From the NCBI RefSeq assembly GCF_004363175.1, contig NZ_SNYR01000002.1, positions 904,543 through 968,542 on the forward strand: a stretch of 64,000 bases of DNA. Reading direction: 5' to 3'. Positions 35,480-44,821 of the stretch are shown in pieces; the stretch's first letter is position 1; the number at the start of each line of letters is the position of its first letter. A program made the translations under genes and the position numbers. The notes beneath the pieces were generated by a model, which was not told where the DNA came from, searched no databases, and worked only from the letters and a program-made list of their open reading frames with translations. The stretch is from Maritalea mobilis (GTDB lineage: Bacteria; Pseudomonadota; Alphaproteobacteria; Rhizobiales; Devosiaceae).

Positions 35480-36715
35480 ATGATGAAATTTAGCCCGGCC
35501 CTTTTTGGCCTAGCGCTTTTGGCGCAGCCTATGGCTGCCCTTGCAGATAATCATAGTGAAGCTACCGTTCATTTGGGTGTGCGTCCGCTTTACTTGGTTG
35601 ACCAAATGGAAGCGAGCGACTTGAAAGACAAATTGGCATCTTGCGCCAATGGTCCATTCGAAAAGAGCGACTTTTCAATTGGTCATCGCGGCGCCGCTTT
35701 GCAGTTCCCTGAACACACAAAAGAAAGCTACACAGCTGCTGCCCGCCAAGGCGCAGGCATCATTGAATGTGATGTGGCTTTCACTGCGGACAAAGAGCTG
35801 GTTTGCCGTCACTCGCAAAGTGATTTGCACACCACAACAGACATTTTGCTGCGCCCTGAATTGGCCGCTAAATGCTCCGTGCCATTCTCACCTGCCGATC
35901 CTGCGACAGGCAAAAAAGCTGAAGCAAAATGTTCAACTTCAGACATCACTTTAGCTGAATATATGACATTGAACGGCAAGATGGATGGCGCCAATGCAAA
36001 CGCCACCACTGTTGAAGAATATGTGATGGGCACCGCAGGTTTCCGCACAGACCTTTATGCCAAAACAGGCACATTGGTGACGCACAAGCAAAGCATTGAG
36101 TTGATCAAATCAATGGGTGGCAAGTTCACGCCAGAGCTGAAAACACCAACTGTTGATATGCCTTATGAAGGCGATTTCAGCCAAGCTGATTATGCTCAAA
36201 AAATGATCGACGAGTATAAAGCGGCTGGTATTGATCCTAAAGATGTTTGGGCACAGTCTTTCTTGCTTGATGATGTGTTGTACTGGATTGAAAATGAGCC
36301 TGAGTTCGGCGCGCAAGCTGTTTATCTTGATGGCCGTTATGACAATGAAGGTTTTGATCACCTCGACCCGTCAACTTATGGCAAAAGCATGCAAGAGCTT
36401 GCCGATGCAGGCGTTAAATATATCGCCCCACCGCTTTGGGTTTTGGTGACCACTGAAGATGGCAAAATCGTGCCTTCTGTTTACGCCAAGGAAGCAAAAG
36501 CTGCTGGCTTGAATATCATCACTTGGACTTTGGAACGTTCTGGCCCGCTCAATAATGGCGGTGGCTGGTACTTCCAGTCCATCACAGACGTTACCAACAA
36601 TGATGGCGTTGCGTTCGAATTGCTCGACGTTTTGGCCAAAGAAGTTGGCGTTGTTGGTGTGTTCTCTGACTGGCCTGCAACCACAACTTACTATGCAAAT
36701 TGCATGGGTCTTTAA
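35480..36715 (+). CDS. Glycerophosphodiester phosphodiesterase, exported
   Basis: About 411 residues with a signal peptide ([19 protein letters not shown]). The GDPD motif [18 protein letters not shown] and [17 protein letters not shown] hold catalytic His and Glu residues. It cleaves glycerophosphodiesters to glycerol-3-phosphate and alcohol in the periplasm. Two small insertions carry Cys residues (SCANG, AAKCSVP, AKCSTSD), perhaps disulfides. ATG 35480 follows GGAGAG; the TTG at 35468 is too close to that site. A hairpin terminator follows. Confidence 0.93.
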   Translation: MMKFSPALFGLALLAQPMAALADNHSEATVHLGVRPLYLVDQMEASDLKDKLASCANGPFEKSDFSIGHRGAALQFPEHTKESYTAAARQGAGIIECDVAFTADKELVCRHSQSDLHTTTDILLRPELAAKCSVPFSPADPATGKKAEAKCSTSDITLAEYMTLNGKMDGANANATTVEEYVMGTAGFRTDLYAKTGTLVTHKQSIELIKSMGGKFTPELKTPTVDMPYEGDFSQADYAQKMIDEYKAAGIDPKDVWAQSFLLDDVLYWIENEPEFGAQAVYLDGRYDNEGFDHLDPSTYGKSMQELADAGVKYIAPPLWVLVTTEDGKIVPSVYAKEAKAAGLNIITWTLERSGPLNNGGGWYFQSITDVTNNDGVAFELLDVLAKEVGVVGVFSDWPATTTYYANCMGL

Positions 36716-36739
36716 TCTTACTCCCTAGACCGTCATGCG

Positions 36740-36769
36740 AGGCCGGGTGCTAATGCACTCGGCCTTTTT
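36740..36769 (+). terminator. Intrinsic terminator after GDPD gene
   Basis: AGGCCGGGTGC-TAAT-GCACTCGGCCT followed by TTTT. The 3' end of the convergent gene lies inside it. Confidence 0.85.
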
Positions 36770-37151
36770 GTTTGTGCCAGCCAATTTGCGCCACAAGGGC
36801 AATCAGGCCAAACAAAATCCATTGTGGCATCGGCCACAGGGATTGAAGATAGAACAAGCCAGCGATCATGAAAATAATCGCAATGCCCGCATAGATCACA
36901 TTGATGAACAGCACCATATCCATAGATTGCGCGCCCCGCTTGGCGGCGAACAAAAGTGCAAGTCCCACGATAATGAGCAGCAGGCTAACTTGGTTCCACA
37001 TCACGTCCATGATCGCGAAAATCACCGCTGGCATTTCAATCTTTGCCAATGGTACCATGATTTCTGGCGTGCCGGCTAAAATGTGAATTGCAGCAACCAA
37101 TATTGACATGATGCCTGCCACACCCCACCAGAGATTAAATTTATCTTTCAT
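36750..37151 (-). CDS. Four-helix membrane protein of unknown function
   Basis: About 133 residues with four membrane segments (WWGVAGIMSILVAAIHILAG, VIFAIMDVMWNQVSLLLIIVG, MVLFINVIYAGIAIIFMIAG, PQWILFGLIALVAQIG). Not a recognised named family, though the layout resembles DoxX-like proteins. It is divergent from a TetR gene; two operators between them imply that this gene is the TetR target. Confidence 0.72.
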   Translation of the reverse strand: MKDKFNLWWGVAGIMSILVAAIHILAGTPEIMVPLAKIEMPAVIFAIMDVMWNQVSLLLIIVGLALLFAAKRGAQSMDMVLFINVIYAGIAIIFMIAGLFYLQSLWPMPQWILFGLIALVAQIGWHKQKGRVH

Positions 37152-37165
37152 AAGCACCCCCTTTC

Positions 37166-37220
37166 CATACGCTGCCGTATGTATTGCATTTAAACCTAAA
37201 GCACCATACGGATACGTATG
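37166..37220. promoter_or_regulatory. Two TetR operators between divergent genes
   Basis: CATACGCTGCCGTATG (37166-37181) and CATACGGATACGTATG (37205-37220): identical 6-bp arms with different 4-bp spacers, centres 39 bp apart. Confidence 0.8.
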
Positions 37221-37273
37221 TTTGAGCGCATTTGTCGCAGACCGTTAAAGGGTGCGCTGTGTAAGGATCGGGT

Positions 37274-37870
37274 ATGGCAAAATCGAGTGATGCGAAGCGA
37301 AATCAATTATCAGCGCAAGATTGGCTGCTGGCCGCGATTGCGGCCATGGCCAAAGGCGGCGTTGAAAATGTGAAGGTCGAGCGGCTGGCCAAAAGCCTTG
37401 GCACCAGCAAAGGCTCCTTCTATTGGCATTTTAAGGATCGCAAAGATTTGCTGGATCAATTGATCCGCTATTGGGTGACCCAAGGCACGGAACAAGTGAT
37501 GGCAACCAACCTGAGTGCGAAAACCACTGCGCGCGAAAGGTTGCGGGCCCTGTTCAATGTCGCCCTAAAAGAACCAGTGGGCACGCTCAGTTCAGCACAG
37601 GGCGAAATGGCCATCCGAAGTTGGGCGGCGGTCGACCCAAATATCACCAAATCCGTTTCCGCGACCGATGAGCAGCGCATCGCTTATGTGACTGCGTTAT
37701 TTGCAGAGTTTGGTCACCCAAAAGAGGTAGCCGCCACCAACGCCCAACAGCTCTATTTGATGTTGCTTGGCTTTTATGCCCGGGCCACTTATGCCCCACA
37801 TGAAGCAAAGGCGGCGCAAGAAAGTGTTTTGGCAGCACTCAACACCATGTTGCAGACTAATTTAAACTAG
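37274..37870 (+). CDS. TetR-family regulator
   Basis: 198 residues. The N-terminal HTH is plain: VENVKVERLAKSLGTSKGSFYWHFKDRKDLLDQL; the rest is the ligand and dimer domain. AAGGA precedes the start. It is divergent from a four-helix membrane protein and the two palindromes between them are the likely sites, so it probably represses both. Ligand unknown. Confidence 0.93.
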   Translation: MAKSSDAKRNQLSAQDWLLAAIAAMAKGGVENVKVERLAKSLGTSKGSFYWHFKDRKDLLDQLIRYWVTQGTEQVMATNLSAKTTARERLRALFNVALKEPVGTLSSAQGEMAIRSWAAVDPNITKSVSATDEQRIAYVTALFAEFGHPKEVAATNAQQLYLMLLGFYARATYAPHEAKAAQESVLAALNTMLQTNLN

Positions 37871-38368
37871 TTAGCGGTGCAGGTAAGATTTGATCTCCCG
37901 CTCCCAACGCAGGTAGGAGCCGACGCTTGTCAAGACCATGGCAAATATGATGGTGGGCAGCAATGTTTCGCTGTCGCCAAACAAAAGCATATGCAGTCGG
38001 CGGCCTGGCAACAGCGCCAGTACAAATGGGATGCCCAACGCTCCCCAATACATGGACAACATTGCCTCGCGATGAGCACGCACATTCTTTGCTCGCGCAT
38101 CGCGAACACCTGTCCATAATCCCGCAATGGCAAAAGGGATAATTAGATGGATGGGGCTGAAAGGTCCAATCCATTCAAATCCATGGATGAACAAGGCACT
38201 GGTGACCGCAATCGCCATGCCGACCACCCATGCCCACCCCATAATTCTGTGTGTGCGAGTTCCTTTTTTTGCGTACAGCATATAGCCGCCCAAGATGATG
38301 CAAAATATTGCTGCGGTGAGATGAATGATGACCGGCAATGGTGCCGTCGCCAAAATTTCTATGTTCAT
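37871..38368 (-). CDS. DUF2306 membrane protein
   Basis: About 165 residues with five or six membrane segments (PLPVIIHLTAAIFCIILGGYM; GTRTHRIMGWAWVVGMA; FSPIHLIIPFAIAGLW; HREAMLSMYWGALGIPFVLALLPGR). It matches DUF2306, whose His-containing motif (THRIMGWAW, HREAM) recurs here. GAGGG precedes ATG 38368; the longer frame to 38503 overlaps the divergent gene. The 3' end abuts the TetR gene. Confidence 0.87.
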   Translation of the reverse strand: MNIEILATAPLPVIIHLTAAIFCIILGGYMLYAKKGTRTHRIMGWAWVVGMAIAVTSALFIHGFEWIGPFSPIHLIIPFAIAGLWTGVRDARAKNVRAHREAMLSMYWGALGIPFVLALLPGRRLHMLLFGDSETLLPTIIFAMVLTSVGSYLRWEREIKSYLHR

Positions 38369-38487
38369 AAAACCCTCAGATTTCCACTTGTCGCCATGCG
38401 GCCAATTGCGCCGCCGCCCTTGTGTGCGATAAAGGAAAACCTTAAGTTCAGGCACAATGCGGGTTTCGCAAAAACGGGGAGTGCTTC

Positions 38488-39282
38488 GTGAAAGAAGGGC
38501 CATTGCAATTGACGCTTCGCGAAATGCGCGAGATGTTTAGCTCTGCGCGGGTTTGGGCAGGCATTGTTACAGTGGCGGTGATGATCGGGATTATTGGCCC
38601 GTTTCAAACCTTTTCATATTTCCCCATGGGGCCACGCATTGCCTATTGGCTCACTACAGTGGTGATCACCTACTTAGGTGGCGTGTTTGCTGGCAGTTTG
38701 GTGGTCAATGCTTTTGAACATTATATCAAAGCCAATAACCCGGTTGTGCATATATTGGTGGCAGGCACGGCCGCAGGCAGCGCGGTTTCTGTGCTCATCA
38801 CGCTCATCAATGGTATTGCGCTCGGCGACTGGGAGATCCCCGGCTTCCACTCGATTATGCCATGGGTGTATTGCGTGGCCATTTCCATATGCATCTCTGC
38901 TTTGCACTTCATTTTTCAGCGCCCCCAAAGTGAGGTGATCAACCCACCAAAGCAAGTGCCGCTGATGGCGCGGTTGAACGTCAAAAATCGCGGCCAGCTT
39001 TTCTATTTATCGATGCAAGATCACTATGTGAATATTGTCACCAGTAAAGGGGCGGAGTTGGTTTTGCTGCGCCTTGCCGACGCCATTAAAGAAACGGATG
39101 GCGTGGTCGGTGTGAAGATCCACCGTTCGCATTGGGTGGCGCTTGATGCGGTTGCAGAAACCCGCAAAAAAGGCAGCGGCATGGTCGCCGTGATGAAAGA
39201 TGGTGTGGAACTGCCCATCAGTCGCGGACAGATGGACGAAGTGCGGTCGGCAGGCCTGCTGCCCGCCGCGCCGCAAAGCTAA
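38488..39282 (+). CDS. Membrane-anchored LytTR transcription regulator
   Basis: 264 residues from a GTG start. Four membrane segments (~20-140) are followed by a LytTR DNA-binding domain (~165-255: FYLSMQDHYVNIVTSKGAELVLLRLADAIKE and VKIHRSHWVALDAV). No receiver or kinase domain, so the membrane part is probably the sensor. The 3' end is two bases from the convergent trhO stop. Confidence 0.92.
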   Translation: MKEGPLQLTLREMREMFSSARVWAGIVTVAVMIGIIGPFQTFSYFPMGPRIAYWLTTVVITYLGGVFAGSLVVNAFEHYIKANNPVVHILVAGTAAGSAVSVLITLINGIALGDWEIPGFHSIMPWVYCVAISICISALHFIFQRPQSEVINPPKQVPLMARLNVKNRGQLFYLSMQDHYVNIVTSKGAELVLLRLADAIKETDGVVGVKIHRSHWVALDAVAETRKKGSGMVAVMKDGVELPISRGQMDEVRSAGLLPAAPQS

Positions 39283-39284
39283 AT

Positions 39285-40301
39285 CTATTTGGCTTTTGCT
39301 GCCATTTTTTCGTTCAACGCCCGTTGCTCTTCACGCAACTGCTTCATGCGCTCTTTGTTTTTCCGCGCAAATTCTTCAGCCTTGTCGCCAATATGCTCCT
39401 GCCCCCGTTCCGCAGCCAAGCGGATTTGCTTTTCGCGCTCCGCGGCGCGGGCGCGACTGCGTTCAGAGATTTTGTCGGCGCAATGGTGACATTGCTGCCC
39501 TTCAATAAATTGCGGGTGCTGTTTGTCTTCTTCGCTCAGCGGATAACGACACGCCCGACAAAGGGTCAGATTGCCTTCCTCTAGGCCATGGCCAACAGAT
39601 ACGCGCTCGTCAAAAACAAAGCATTCGCCCTGCCACTTGCTTTCTTCTTTCGGCATATTTTCGAGATATTTCAAAATGCCGCCTTTAAGGTGGTACACCT
39701 CTTCAAAGCCTTGGGCGAGCATATAGGCAGAGGCCTTTTCGCAGCGGATGCCCCCGGTGCAGAACATGGCAACTTTCTTGTTCTTTTTGGGATCAAGATT
39801 TTGCGCCACATAATCCTTAAACTCAGTGAAGTTTTCGGTTTTGGGGTCAAGCGCATTTTCAAATGTGCCGATGGCCACTTCATAATCGTTACGCGTATCC
39901 AGAACCACCATCTCTTCGTCCGAAATAATGTCGTTCCAGTCTTCCGGCTCCACATAGGTGCCAACAATTTTTGTGGGGTCAGCTTCAGGCGCGCGCAGGG
40001 TCACGATTTCTTTTTTCAGCTTCACCTTCATGCGCAGGAAAGGCATATCGGCCGCGCTAGAAAATTTGATTTCGCTTTTTTTGAATCGGCCCTTAAACTG
40101 GTTGCCGCGCTCCAGATAATCCACCAATTCATCGATTGCGGTTGGCGTACCTGCCACCGTGCCGTTGATGCCTTCTTCGGCCAAGAGCAGCGAGCCTTTA
40201 ATGCCGCGCTCTTTACAAAAATGGAGAATGGGTTCTTGCAGCTCTTTATAGTCTGGCAGGGACACAAATTTATAAAGCGCAACGACCTTAAATTCGCTCA
40301 T
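39285..40301 (-). CDS. trhO: tRNA uridine(34) hydroxylase TrhO (rhodanese-like)
   Basis: About 338 residues with the rhodanese domain active site CTGGIRCEKA, an N-terminal acylphosphatase-like domain (ALYKFVSLPDYKELQEPIL) and a C-terminal CxxC pair (LCRACRYPL, QQCHHCADK) with a Lys/Arg/Glu-rich tail. It makes 5-hydroxyuridine in tRNA position 34. GAGGAAG precedes ATG 40301; earlier frame codons are not used. Confidence 0.95.
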   Translation of the reverse strand: MSEFKVVALYKFVSLPDYKELQEPILHFCKERGIKGSLLLAEEGINGTVAGTPTAIDELVDYLERGNQFKGRFKKSEIKFSSAADMPFLRMKVKLKKEIVTLRAPEADPTKIVGTYVEPEDWNDIISDEEMVVLDTRNDYEVAIGTFENALDPKTENFTEFKDYVAQNLDPKKNKKVAMFCTGGIRCEKASAYMLAQGFEEVYHLKGGILKYLENMPKEESKWQGECFVFDERVSVGHGLEEGNLTLCRACRYPLSEEDKQHPQFIEGQQCHHCADKISERSRARAAEREKQIRLAAERGQEHIGDKAEEFARKNKERMKQLREEQRALNEKMAAKAK

Positions 40302-40488
40302 TTTCAGCTTCCTCGGGTGATCAATTGCCTCTTTAGGTGAGGCAGCAAATTTCAATGGGGCGGTTTAGCAAAAAAGCGCCGCGCCGCCAAGCATTGATGT
40401 TTCATAGCCAAGTCATTGCCAATTCCCCTTGATCTATGTCATCCTAATTGTCCTGCCGTGACGAATTACATACATAAATGAGGTCCCT

Positions 40489-41526
40489 ATGCCCTATAGC
40501 GCATCAGCTTCTCGCTATGACAAAATGGAATATCGCCGTTCTGGCCGTTCCGGATTAAAGCTTCCCGCCATTAGCCTTGGCCTTTGGCAAAATTTTGGTG
40601 GTACGCGCGATTATCCCAGCGCCCTTGAGATTTTGGCTTACGCCTTTGATCAAGGTGTCACCCATTTCGATTTGGCCAACAATTATGGCCCGCCTCCCGG
40701 CTCTTCTGAAGAGTTGTTTGGCCAAATGATGCTGCATGATTTTAAGCCCTATCGTGATGAGATGATCATCTCCTCCAAAGCGGGCTATGAAATGTGGCCT
40801 GGCCCTTATGGCGAATTTGGGTCGCGCAAATATCTCATCGCCAGCTGTGACCAAAGCCTGAAGCGTTGCAATGTCGATTATTTCGACATTTTCTATTCGC
40901 ACCGCTTTGATCCGGAGACCCCATTGGAAGAAACAATGGGCGCCCTCGCCTCGCTTTATCATCAAGGCAAGGCCCTTTATGTCGGCGTTTCTTCTTATCC
41001 GCGTGAGCAAACCATTGAAGCCCACCGCATTTTGAAAGAAATGGGCGTCCCCCTCACAATTCACCAACCGTCCTATTCCATCCTCAATCGTTGGATTGAA
41101 GATGATGGCACCTTGGACGCATTGGGCGAGTTAGGCGTTGGCTGCATTGCCTTCTCACCTTTGGCACAAGGCGTGTTGAGCGGCAAATATTCAAAAGGCA
41201 AAGGCGAAAACACCCGCGCCTCAGAAAAATCATCTTCCGTCGCATCTTCCCATTTGGAAATGGGCGTGATCGACGCAGCAGACCGCCTCAACGAAATCGC
41301 AAAATCACGCGGCCAAACTTTGGTGCAATTGGCCTTGGCGTGGGCCTTGCGTCGCAAAGAAATGACATCCGCATTGATCGGCGTTCGTACGCTCGAGCAG
41401 CTCAAAGACAATCTGGGCGCACTCGACAATCTGGACCTAAGCGACGAAGAAATCGCCGCCATCGACAAGGCCTCAGAAGGTGGATTGATGAACCTGCACC
41501 CACAGCCAGAAGGCTGGTTGCGTTAA
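40489..41526 (+). CDS. Aldo/keto reductase of the YghZ/Mgr (L-glyceraldehyde-3-phosphate reductase) type
   Basis: 345 residues. The catalytic residues are in DLANNYGP (Asp, Tyr), ISSKAGYEM (Lys) and FYSHRFD (His). N-terminal sequence YDKMEYRRSGRSGLKLPAISLGLWQNFGG and the loop PGPYGEFGSRKYL are the YghZ subgroup signature. NADPH-dependent reduction of methylglyoxal or glyceraldehyde phosphate is the family activity. Single gene with its own terminator. Confidence 0.94.
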   Translation: MPYSASASRYDKMEYRRSGRSGLKLPAISLGLWQNFGGTRDYPSALEILAYAFDQGVTHFDLANNYGPPPGSSEELFGQMMLHDFKPYRDEMIISSKAGYEMWPGPYGEFGSRKYLIASCDQSLKRCNVDYFDIFYSHRFDPETPLEETMGALASLYHQGKALYVGVSSYPREQTIEAHRILKEMGVPLTIHQPSYSILNRWIEDDGTLDALGELGVGCIAFSPLAQGVLSGKYSKGKGENTRASEKSSSVASSHLEMGVIDAADRLNEIAKSRGQTLVQLALAWALRRKEMTSALIGVRTLEQLKDNLGALDNLDLSDEEIAAIDKASEGGLMNLHPQPEGWLR

Positions 41527-41535
41527 AAATAAAGT

Positions 41536-41563
41536 GGGCGGCTTATAGCCGCCCTCATTTTTC
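41536..41563. terminator. Intrinsic terminator between convergent genes
   Basis: GGGCGGC-TTATA-GCCGCCC followed by TCATTTTTCTT, between the aldo/keto reductase and GNAT genes. Confidence 0.85.
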
Positions 41564-42040
41564 TTAGTCGTTGATTTTCATCATTTCGCTGGTTTGATCC
41601 CAGCCAAGGCTTTCATAAATCGGCTCGGCCTTTTGTGAGGCGTGGAGCACCATGGTGGAGACGCCCCGCGCTTTAAACTCTTGCTCCGCGCAGCTCACCA
41701 GAAATTTGGCGATGCCCTTGCCCCGGTGATTGGGGTCGACATAGACATTGGCAATATAGCCGCGATGCGCCTCTTCCTCATGATGAAAATGCGGCGCCCA
41801 ATCGATGAGCCATTGGCCGATGCCGGCAACGGCTTCACCATCCCGTTCAACAACAAAACCAAAATAACGCCCATCGCCCAACCGCTCCTGCAGCCACGGG
41901 CGGAAATAGACGGTCATTTTCTCAAGGCTTTCGCGGGTGCGTGTGCCAGCATCCGAAAACATCAATTCACGCTGCGCGCAAATCAGATCAAGATCGCTTT
42001 CACGCACCGCGCGCAATCGGTAGCCTTTGGGCAGGTCCAT
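41564..42040 (-). CDS. GNAT family N-acetyltransferase
   Basis: About 158 residues with the acetyl-CoA binding site VYVDPNHRGKGIAKFLV and a preceding GEAVAGIGQWLIDW strand. Substrate unknown. ATG 42040 overlaps the stop codon of fumarase by one base (TAATG), so the two are coupled; the longer frame is not credible. Confidence 0.9.
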   Translation of the reverse strand: MDLPKGYRLRAVRESDLDLICAQRELMFSDAGTRTRESLEKMTVYFRPWLQERLGDGRYFGFVVERDGEAVAGIGQWLIDWAPHFHHEEEAHRGYIANVYVDPNHRGKGIAKFLVSCAEQEFKARGVSTMVLHASQKAEPIYESLGWDQTSEMMKIND

Positions 42041-43563
42041 TATGCGGGCTCTGGCAATTTGCCAATCTTTTTGCGCCAAATCGCTGGTGCGATTTCGTGC
42101 ACGCTTTGCCCGGTGGAATCTACGGCCACGGTCACGGGCATATTTTCCACCTCAAATTCATAGATGGCTTCCATGCCCAATTCTTCAAACGCCACAACGC
42201 GCGACGACCGAATGGCTTTGGAAATCAAATATGCCGCGCCGCCCGTGGCCATCAAGTAAGCAGCCTTGTGTTTGGCAATGGCATCACGCGCCACAGGGCC
42301 GCGCTCGGCTTTACCGATCATTGCAATCAGCCCGGTTTTTTCCAGCATCATTTCAGTGAATTTATCCATGCGGGTGGCCGTTGTTGGGCCCGCCGGGCCA
42401 ACAGCTTCGCCGGAAACCGGATCAACTGGCCCCACATAATAGATGGCGCGGTTCGTGAAATCGACGCCTTCTGGTAGGCCTTCGCCGCTTTCATAGAGTG
42501 ACTGAATGCGCTTGTGCGCTGCGTCGCGACCCGTCAAGATTTTGCCATTGAGCAACAAGCGATCGCCCTGTTTCCAAGTGGCCACTTCTTCTGGCGTAAG
42601 CGTATCCAAATCTACGCGCTTTGCGCCCGTAGATGGTTTCCAACCAATATCTGGCCATGCGCTGAGCGGTGGTGGTGTCAGGTCAGCCGGGCCAGTTCCA
42701 TCCAGTTCAAAATGTACGTGTCGGTTTGCGGCGCAATTTGGTGCCATGCCCACAGGCTTTGAGGCGGCATGGGTTGGCATATCCAACACTTTCACGTCCA
42801 CCACTGTGGTCAGGCCGCCAAGGCCTTGCGCGCCAATGCCGAGGGCGTTGACCTTTTCATAAAGCTCAAGCCGCAATTCTTCTGCCGTAGAGTTTGGACC
42901 ACGGGCGATCAAATCTTGAATGTCGACAGGTGCCATCAATGACTTTTTGGCCAGATACATCGCCTTTTCCGGCGTGCCGCCAATGCCAATGCCCAACACA
43001 CCTGGGGGGCACCAGCCCGCACCGAGGGTAGGCACGGTTTTCAACACCCATTCCACAATATCATCGCTTGGGTTCAACATGGCGAGCTTGGCTTTGTTTT
43101 CCGAACCGCCACCTTTGGCCGCCACGGTCACGTCCACCTTGTCGCCCGCCACCATTTCATAATGGATCACCGCAGGTGTATTGTCGCCAGAGTTTTTCCG
43201 AGCGCCTGCTGGGTCAAGCAACAGTGACGCGCGCAGCAAGTTGCTGTCTGTTTCGGCGTAAGCTTGGCGCACGCCTTGGTTGACCATATCCTCAACCGAC
43301 ATGTCGCTATCCCAGCGCACATCCATGCCAATTTTTAGGAACACAACCGCAATGCCTGTATCCTGACAGATCGGACGGTGCCCTTCGGCGCACATGCGCG
43401 AATTGGTCAAAATCTGCGCTATAGCATCTTTGGCCGCAGGGTTTTCTTCCTTCTCATATGCCTTAGCCACCGCTTCGACATAATCGAGCGGATGATAATA
43501 CGAGATAAACTGAAGTGCGTCGGCAATCGACTGGATGAAATCTTCTTTTTTGATGGCAGGCAT
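42040..43563 (-). CDS. Class I (iron-sulfur) fumarate hydratase
   Basis: About 507 residues, single-chain class I fumarase with both alpha (NSRMCAEGHRPICQDTG) and beta regions (ARDAAHKRIQSLYESGEGLP; VGPAGPTTATRMDKFTEMML). Cys residues around ANRHVHF and GAGWCPPG can hold the 4Fe-4S cluster. It interconverts fumarate and malate in the TCA cycle. GAGGGAC precedes ATG 43563. Confidence 0.96.
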   Translation of the reverse strand: MPAIKKEDFIQSIADALQFISYYHPLDYVEAVAKAYEKEENPAAKDAIAQILTNSRMCAEGHRPICQDTGIAVVFLKIGMDVRWDSDMSVEDMVNQGVRQAYAETDSNLLRASLLLDPAGARKNSGDNTPAVIHYEMVAGDKVDVTVAAKGGGSENKAKLAMLNPSDDIVEWVLKTVPTLGAGWCPPGVLGIGIGGTPEKAMYLAKKSLMAPVDIQDLIARGPNSTAEELRLELYEKVNALGIGAQGLGGLTTVVDVKVLDMPTHAASKPVGMAPNCAANRHVHFELDGTGPADLTPPPLSAWPDIGWKPSTGAKRVDLDTLTPEEVATWKQGDRLLLNGKILTGRDAAHKRIQSLYESGEGLPEGVDFTNRAIYYVGPVDPVSGEAVGPAGPTTATRMDKFTEMMLEKTGLIAMIGKAERGPVARDAIAKHKAAYLMATGGAAYLISKAIRSSRVVAFEELGMEAIYEFEVENMPVTVAVDSTGQSVHEIAPAIWRKKIGKLPEPA

Positions 43564-43656
43564 AAGTCCCTCGCGACAAAGGTTAAACGACTGAAAGTCT
43601 TCTCCCATGAGTTGGTCAAATTTGCAACTAGACCAAGGGTTAAAACGCACATCGCG

Positions 43657-44820
43657 CTAAAAGACTATATCTCGCTTTTCGTGAATTTCAGGATCAAATT
43701 CCATCGGCTTTGCTCGATCGAGCTTCCAATTGGTGTTGATGCCCTTGAAGTGCCAGAAATGCACGCCCTCCACATAGCGCCGTCCCAATTGCGCGCGGTT
43801 CTCAATCCAGTGCATATAGGGGAACACCTTCAGCTTCTTGAACCATTTTCGCTTCGGGTCGATTGCCCATTTCCCTGCATAGCAATAGTTGCGCTTTTCA
43901 TCTTTCGCGACTGAAGTGAAATCCCGATGATCCCCAAAGTTTCCTTCGACAATCGGTTCCACCCAGACGCCTTTCATGGCCAAAATGCCGAGGTTCGATT
44001 GCTCTGCAAGCGTGAACACATCGGCAGCACCGTTGCTGTTGGCAAGCTCGTCAATATCGAGGTTGAGGATGGATTTGGCCTTCATGCCAAATCGGCGCAG
44101 CACGATTGTCATCAACGCAATCTGCAAGAAGTGCGCCCAATATGGATTTACCTTAAGGATTTCATCTTTCGCGCAATATGGATATGGCATGCTTGCCACC
44201 AGCACTTTTTGCAACCCTTTGACGGTTTGCAACGTCTCGACCAGATCGCCGATCTCATATTGATCCGAGCCATTGTCAAACAAAATAATGCTGGATACTT
44301 TTTGATGGCGCACATGATAGTCCGCCCAAAACTTGATCCAGTTCAGATCGTTATTTTTCGATAAGGTGAACATTAAATTTTCACCTTCGAATTGCCCGCA
44401 ACTGTTGGCCTGCACATGCATTAAATGCACTTCGTCGGCGAACTGCATTTCAATTTCAACGGTGTCCGGCGGCACGTCTTTTAGCTGTGTGGTCATCACC
44501 GTCAATGAGAAGAAATGCTTTGCCTTTACCGCTTTGCCAGAGGGCAATGCTTTATATATCGCCTTCTTATAGTGAGCCTTAAGATTTGTAGGCGTGGGGC
44601 CGACGCACAGAACATCGCGCTCTGTTTCATCCCAAAAGCAATCATAATAAAGCGTGTTAAAATCAAAGCTTTCTAAGAACTTTTGCGGCCGATCTCGCTT
44701 TGGATTTTTCGGCAAACGTTGAACCGAACTATCAGCATCCAATCGAATTGTTGAAAAGCACACATCTTCCCGTGCCTTCTTCTCAAGATCCACCAGAAAC
44801 CCAAATGACGGCCTATTCAT
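43657..44820 (-). CDS. Glycosyltransferase (GT2/GT92-like), paralogue 1
   Basis: About 387 residues, related to the two following genes. Shared marks: TLSKNNDLNWIKFWADYH, a DNGSDQYEIGDL loop, the DxD-type site LNLDIDELANSNG, and HFKGINTNWK near the end. These resemble PF13704-type glycosyltransferases; substrate sugar unknown. ATG 44820 lies one base after the upstream paralogue's stop. Part of a run pheT-GT3-GT2-GT1 in transcription order. Confidence 0.82.
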   Translation of the reverse strand: MNRPSFGFLVDLEKKAREDVCFSTIRLDADSSVQRLPKNPKRDRPQKFLESFDFNTLYYDCFWDETERDVLCVGPTPTNLKAHYKKAIYKALPSGKAVKAKHFFSLTVMTTQLKDVPPDTVEIEMQFADEVHLMHVQANSCGQFEGENLMFTLSKNNDLNWIKFWADYHVRHQKVSSIILFDNGSDQYEIGDLVETLQTVKGLQKVLVASMPYPYCAKDEILKVNPYWAHFLQIALMTIVLRRFGMKAKSILNLDIDELANSNGAADVFTLAEQSNLGILAMKGVWVEPIVEGNFGDHRDFTSVAKDEKRNYCYAGKWAIDPKRKWFKKLKVFPYMHWIENRAQLGRRYVEGVHFWHFKGINTNWKLDRAKPMEFDPEIHEKRDIVF

Positions 44821-44821
44821 A

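Noticed and set aside
39588..40340. 250-codon plus-strand frame opposite trhO
   Set aside because: Antisense shadow of a well-supported gene with biased composition.
41642..42163. Plus-strand frame opposite the GNAT and fumarase genes
   Set aside because: Antisense shadow; no ribosome site or known product.
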